Source: Streptomyces sp. NBC_00376 (GTDB lineage: Bacteria; Actinomycetota; Actinomycetes; Streptomycetales; Streptomycetaceae). Taken from it: a DNA stretch of 64,000 nt. Every line of letters begins with the position of its first letter. The stretch's first letter is position 1. Below, piece by piece: positions 61,177-64,000 of the stretch. The notes below the pieces were generated by a model. The model had not been told where the DNA came from. It saw only the letters and a list, made by a program, of their open reading frames with translations, and did not search any database. Made by a program: the position numbers and the translations under genes. Location: NCBI RefSeq assembly GCF_036077095.1, contig NZ_CP107960.1:6820001-6884000 (forward strand), written 5' to 3'.

Positions 61177-62565
61177 ATGAAGGCCCACGACGGTATGTAC
61201 ATCGGCGGCGAGTGGCGCATCGCCGCGGGCACGGACACGATCGCGGTGATCGATCCGGCGGACGAGCAGATCATCGCCCATGTTCCGGCCGGCACCGCCG
61301 AGGACGTCGACGCCGCGGTACGGGCCGCCCGCGCCGCGCTCCCCGCCTGGGCGGCCACCGCGCCCGCCGAGCGGGCCGCGCGGATCGCCGCCCTGCGCGA
61401 CGTGCTCGTCGCCCGCAAGGACGAGATCGCCGCGACCGTCACCGCCGAGCTCGGCGCGCCGCTGCCGTTCTCGCAGGCGGTGCACGCGGGCGTGCCGGTC
61501 CTGGTGGCCGGTTCGTACGCCGAGCTCGCCGCCTCGTACGCCTTCGAGGAGAAGGTCGGCAACTCCACCGTGTATGCCGAGCCGGTCGGCGTCGTCGGCG
61601 CGATCACCCCGTGGAACTACCCGCTGCACCAGATCGTCGCCAAGGTCGCCCCCGCGCTCGCGGCGGGCTGCACGGTCGTCCTCAAGCCCGCCGAGGACAC
61701 CCCGCTGACCGCCCAGCTCTTCGCCGAGGCCGTCCACGAAGCGGGCGTCCCCGCAGGAGTGTTCAACCTGGTCACCGGCCTCGGCCCGGTCGCCGGACAG
61801 GCGCTGGCCGAGCACGACGGCGTCGACCTGGTCTCCTTCACCGGCTCCACCGCCGTCGGCAAGCAGATCGGCGCCACGGCGGGCGCGGCCGTCAAGCGCG
61901 TCGCCCTCGAACTCGGCGGCAAGTCCGCCAACGTCGTCCTGCCGAGCGCCGACCTCGCCAGGGCCGTCGCCGTGGGCGTCGCCAACGTCATGGGCAACTC
62001 CGGCCAGACGTGCAGCGCCTGGACCCGGATGCTGGTGCACACCTCCCGGTACGACGAGGCGGTCGCGCTCGCCGCGGAGGCGGCCGCCAAGTACGGCGAC
62101 CGCATCGGCCCCCTCGTCAACGCCAAGCAGCACGCACGGGTGCGCGGCTACATCGAGAAGGGGGTGGCGGAGGGCGCCCGCCTCGTCGCGGGCGGCCCCG
62201 AAGCCCCGCGCGAACAGGGCTACTTCGTCAGTCCGACCGTGTTCGCCGACGTCACCCCGGAGATGACCGTCGCCCAGGAGGAGATCTTCGGCCCAGTCGT
62301 CTCGCTCATCCGCTACGAGGACGAGGACGACGCCCTGCGCATCGCCAACGGCACCGTGTACGGCCTCGCGGGCGCGGTCTGGGCGGGAGACGAGGCCGAG
62401 GCGGTGGCGTTCGCCCGCCGGATGGACACCGGGCAGGTGGACATCAACGGCGGCCGGTTCAACCCGCTCGCCCCGTTCGGCGGCTACAAGCAGTCCGGCG
62501 TCGGCCGCGAACTCGGCTCCCACGGGCTCGCGGAGTACCTCCAGACCAAGTCCCTCCAGTTCTGA
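61177..62565 (+). CDS. NAD(P)-dependent aldehyde dehydrogenase
   Basis: 462 residues from the ATG at 61177 (GGGAGG upstream; the open frame extends 95 codons further but without a site). Catalytic Cys279 (GNSGQTCSAW) and general base Glu245 (LELGGKSAN), 34 residues apart as in active ALDHs; cofactor Lys in LKPAEDTPL; TPWNYPL and FGPVVSLIRYED are also present. Oxidises an aldehyde to the acid. Followed 60 bases later by an alcohol dehydrogenase, so together they can take an alcohol to a carboxylate. A palindromic operator lies just upstream. Confidence 0.92.
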   Translation: MKAHDGMYIGGEWRIAAGTDTIAVIDPADEQIIAHVPAGTAEDVDAAVRAARAALPAWAATAPAERAARIAALRDVLVARKDEIAATVTAELGAPLPFSQAVHAGVPVLVAGSYAELAASYAFEEKVGNSTVYAEPVGVVGAITPWNYPLHQIVAKVAPALAAGCTVVLKPAEDTPLTAQLFAEAVHEAGVPAGVFNLVTGLGPVAGQALAEHDGVDLVSFTGSTAVGKQIGATAGAAVKRVALELGGKSANVVLPSADLARAVAVGVANVMGNSGQTCSAWTRMLVHTSRYDEAVALAAEAAAKYGDRIGPLVNAKQHARVRGYIEKGVAEGARLVAGGPEAPREQGYFVSPTVFADVTPEMTVAQEEIFGPVVSLIRYEDEDDALRIANGTVYGLAGAVWAGDEAEAVAFARRMDTGQVDINGGRFNPLAPFGGYKQSGVGRELGSHGLAEYLQTKSLQF

Positions 62566-62625
62566 CCGCGCTGTTCGCCCCGCCCCACCCCGTTCCTCCG
62601 TCGTCCACCGTCAAGGAGCCTGTCC

Positions 62626-63708
62626 GTGGTCCGCGCCGCCGTACTGCCCGCCGTCTCAGCTCCCCTGGAGATCACCGGCATCGAACTCCCGGAGCCCGGC
62701 CCCGGTCAGGTGAGGGTCGCCCTCGCCGCCGCCGGGGTCTGTCACTCCGACCTCTCGCTGTCCGACGGCACCATGCGGGTGCCCGTCCCCGCCGTCCTCG
62801 GCCATGAGGGCGCGGGCACCGTCGTCGCGGTCGGCGAGGGCGTCGGCCATGTGGCACCCGGCGACGGCGTCGTCCTCAACTGGGCGCCTTCCTGCGGGAG
62901 CTGTCACGCCTGTGCGCTGGGCGAGGTCTGGCTCTGCGCGAACGCCCTGAACGGTGCGGGCGCCGTGCACGCCCGGCGCGCGGACGACGGCAGCGAACTG
63001 CACCCCGGACTCAACGTCGCCGCGTTCGCCGAGGAGACGGTCGTTTCCGCCGGCTGCGTCCTGCCCGTGCCGGACGGCATCCCGCTCACCGACGCGGCCC
63101 TCCTGGGCTGCGCGGTCCTCACCGGATACGGCGCCGTGCACCACTCGGCGAAGCTGCGCGAGGGCGAGACGGTCGCGGTGTTCGGCGCCGGGGGAGTGGG
63201 GCTGGCCGCGCTCCAGGCCGCCCGCATCGCCGGTGCCTCGCGCATCGTCGCGGTCGACGTCTCCCCGCAGAAGGAGGAGCTGGCCCGCCGGGCCGGTGCC
63301 ACCGACTACGTGGTGGCCTCGGAGAACACCGCGCGTGAGATCCGGGCCCTCACCGGCAAGCAGGGGGTGGACGCCGCCATCGAGTGCGTGGGCCGCGCCG
63401 CCACCATCCGTACCGCCTGGGAGTCGACCCGGCGCGGCGGCCGGACCACGGTCGTCGGCATCGGCGGCAAGGACCAGCAGGTCACCTTCAACGCCCTGGA
63501 GCTCTTCCACTGGGGCCGCACCCTCTCCGGCTGCGTCTACGGCAACTCCGACCCCGCACGGGACCTGCCCGTCCTGGCCGCCCACGTCCGGGAGGGCCGC
63601 CTCGACCTGAGCGCCCTGGTGACCGAGCGCATCACCCTCGACGGCATCCCGGCGGCGTTCGACAACATGATCGCGGGCAAGGGCGGCCGGGCCCTGGTGG
63701 TCTTCTGA
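62626..63708 (+). CDS. Zinc-dependent alcohol dehydrogenase, MDR superfamily
   Basis: 360 residues from the GTG at 62626 (AAGGAG seven bases upstream). Catalytic zinc ligands Cys39 (GVCHSD) and His60-Glu61 (GHEGAG); structural zinc Cys90, Cys93, Cys96, Cys104 (SCGSCHACALGEVWLC). Rossmann GAGGVG near 185-190 with an Asp (VAVDVSPQ) favouring NAD. The final block FDNMIAGKGGRALVVF is typical of the class III-like/mycothiol or Adh group. Interconverts an alcohol and the aldehyde substrate of the preceding enzyme. Confidence 0.9.
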   Translation: MVRAAVLPAVSAPLEITGIELPEPGPGQVRVALAAAGVCHSDLSLSDGTMRVPVPAVLGHEGAGTVVAVGEGVGHVAPGDGVVLNWAPSCGSCHACALGEVWLCANALNGAGAVHARRADDGSELHPGLNVAAFAEETVVSAGCVLPVPDGIPLTDAALLGCAVLTGYGAVHHSAKLREGETVAVFGAGGVGLAALQAARIAGASRIVAVDVSPQKEELARRAGATDYVVASENTAREIRALTGKQGVDAAIECVGRAATIRTAWESTRRGGRTTVVGIGGKDQQVTFNALELFHWGRTLSGCVYGNSDPARDLPVLAAHVREGRLDLSALVTERITLDGIPAAFDNMIAGKGGRALVVF

Positions 63709-63739
63709 CCGCCGCCCGCGATCCCCGCCGCACCAGGCC

Positions 63740-64000
63740 CTAAGGGCCGACCGCCCGGTGCGTGGTGAGCAGCCGGGCGTCCATCTCGCCCTGCTCGAAG
63801 AGCCGGGAGGCCGGGCCCACGATCAGCGGGTCCGGCTCGTGGGCCACCGCCGTGTCCTTGTCCGGGTAGTCGAAGCGGTGCAGCACATGCCGGATCGCCT
63901 CCAGCCTGGCCCGCTTCTTGTCGTTGCTCTTCACCACGGTCCAAGGCGCGTCCGCCGTGTCCGTGTGGAACAGCATCAGCTCCTTGGCCTCCGTGTACGC
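63740..64000 (-). CDS. Polyphosphate kinase 2 family protein, C-terminal part (partial)
   Basis: The frame runs from the window's right edge to a stop at 63740-63742, giving at least 86 residues. AYTEAKELMLFHTDTADAPWTVVKSNDKKRARLEAIRH VLHRFDYPDKD matches the PPK2 C-terminal stretch (MLFRTHTxxAPWTIVRSNDKKRARL). PPK2 transfers phosphate between polyphosphate and nucleotides. Start and nucleotide-binding Walker motifs lie beyond the window. The tail HEPDPLIVGPASRLFEQGE is poorly conserved. Confidence 0.8.
   Translation of the reverse strand, partial: AYTEAKELMLFHTDTADAPWTVVKSNDKKRARLEAIRHVLHRFDYPDKDTAVAHEPDPLIVGPASRLFEQGEMDARLLTTHRAVGP

Overview
The window is very GC-rich (about 70% or more by eye), with strong third-position G/C bias, ATGA/GTGA stop-start overlaps, GTG starts, secreted hydrolases and many TetR regulators. 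This points to a Streptomyces chromosome. From memory, and not checked here, the order citrate transporter / homogentisate dioxygenase / TetR-ABC / GDSL lipase / DnaE2 resembles one stretch of the S. coelicolor core chromosome. No insertion sequence, integrase, CRISPR array, rRNA or tRNA was seen.

Layout. 1-5119: an ABC importer of the polar amino-acid type, two luciferase-like flavin monooxygenases and a DUF1684 protein in one tightly packed operon, probably for uptake and oxidative salvage of an S-substituted amino acid or a related organosulfur compound. 5374-6273: streptogrisin B-like secreted protease. 6487-16157: an accessory island with a SLOG-like nucleotide-sensor protein, a SLATT (DUF4231) membrane protein and a complete FxSxx-COOH RiPP locus. 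That locus has precursor fxsA (55 codons), radical SAM enzyme fxsB, TIR protein fxsC and the giant ParA-like/TIR/NB-ARC/TPR protein fxsT. Three of these island genes carry the rare TTA leucine codon, which suggests bldA control. 16212-18509: alpha/beta hydrolase, secreted phospholipase A2 and a hypothetical. 18622-22662: a MoxR ATPase / zincin-VWA pair with a large partner protein. 22822-28531: a membrane protein divergent from an SOS-type mutasome operon (dnaE2 plus a catalytically degenerate Y-family polymerase behind a LexA-like box).

28714-36890: secreted lipase; a single-chain methyltransferase-NUDIX-VOC fusion; then an amidase / amidohydrolase / APC-permease catabolic set with a divergent TetR. 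36988-46274: small housekeeping and regulatory genes (DUF402, double GNAT, GntR, DUF5925-like AAA, GDSL lipase, an 87-residue unknown, TetR), a DrrAB-type exporter with a divergent TetR and two matching operators, and a stand-alone protein resembling the specificity domain of type ISP restriction enzymes. 46320-48474: hmgA with its GntR-type regulator. 48630-52992: an unassigned three-gene surface system (membrane-anchored beta-helix, cupredoxin-like lipoprotein, polytopic membrane protein). 53114-57675: TetR, molybdopterin oxidoreductase and CitM-family citrate transporter. 57678-60891: two decayed genes flank a multidrug ABC exporter that sits behind a MerR/SoxR-type promoter and is apparently leaderless. 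61177-64000: aldehyde and alcohol dehydrogenases behind a palindromic operator, then the cut end of a PPK2-type polyphosphate kinase.

The best candidate for a poorly understood system is the 6.4-16.2 kb island. It links a three-residue-cyclophane RiPP maturase to TIR, STAND-type NTPase, SLATT and SLOG modules, which are typical parts of nucleotide-signalled conflict systems.
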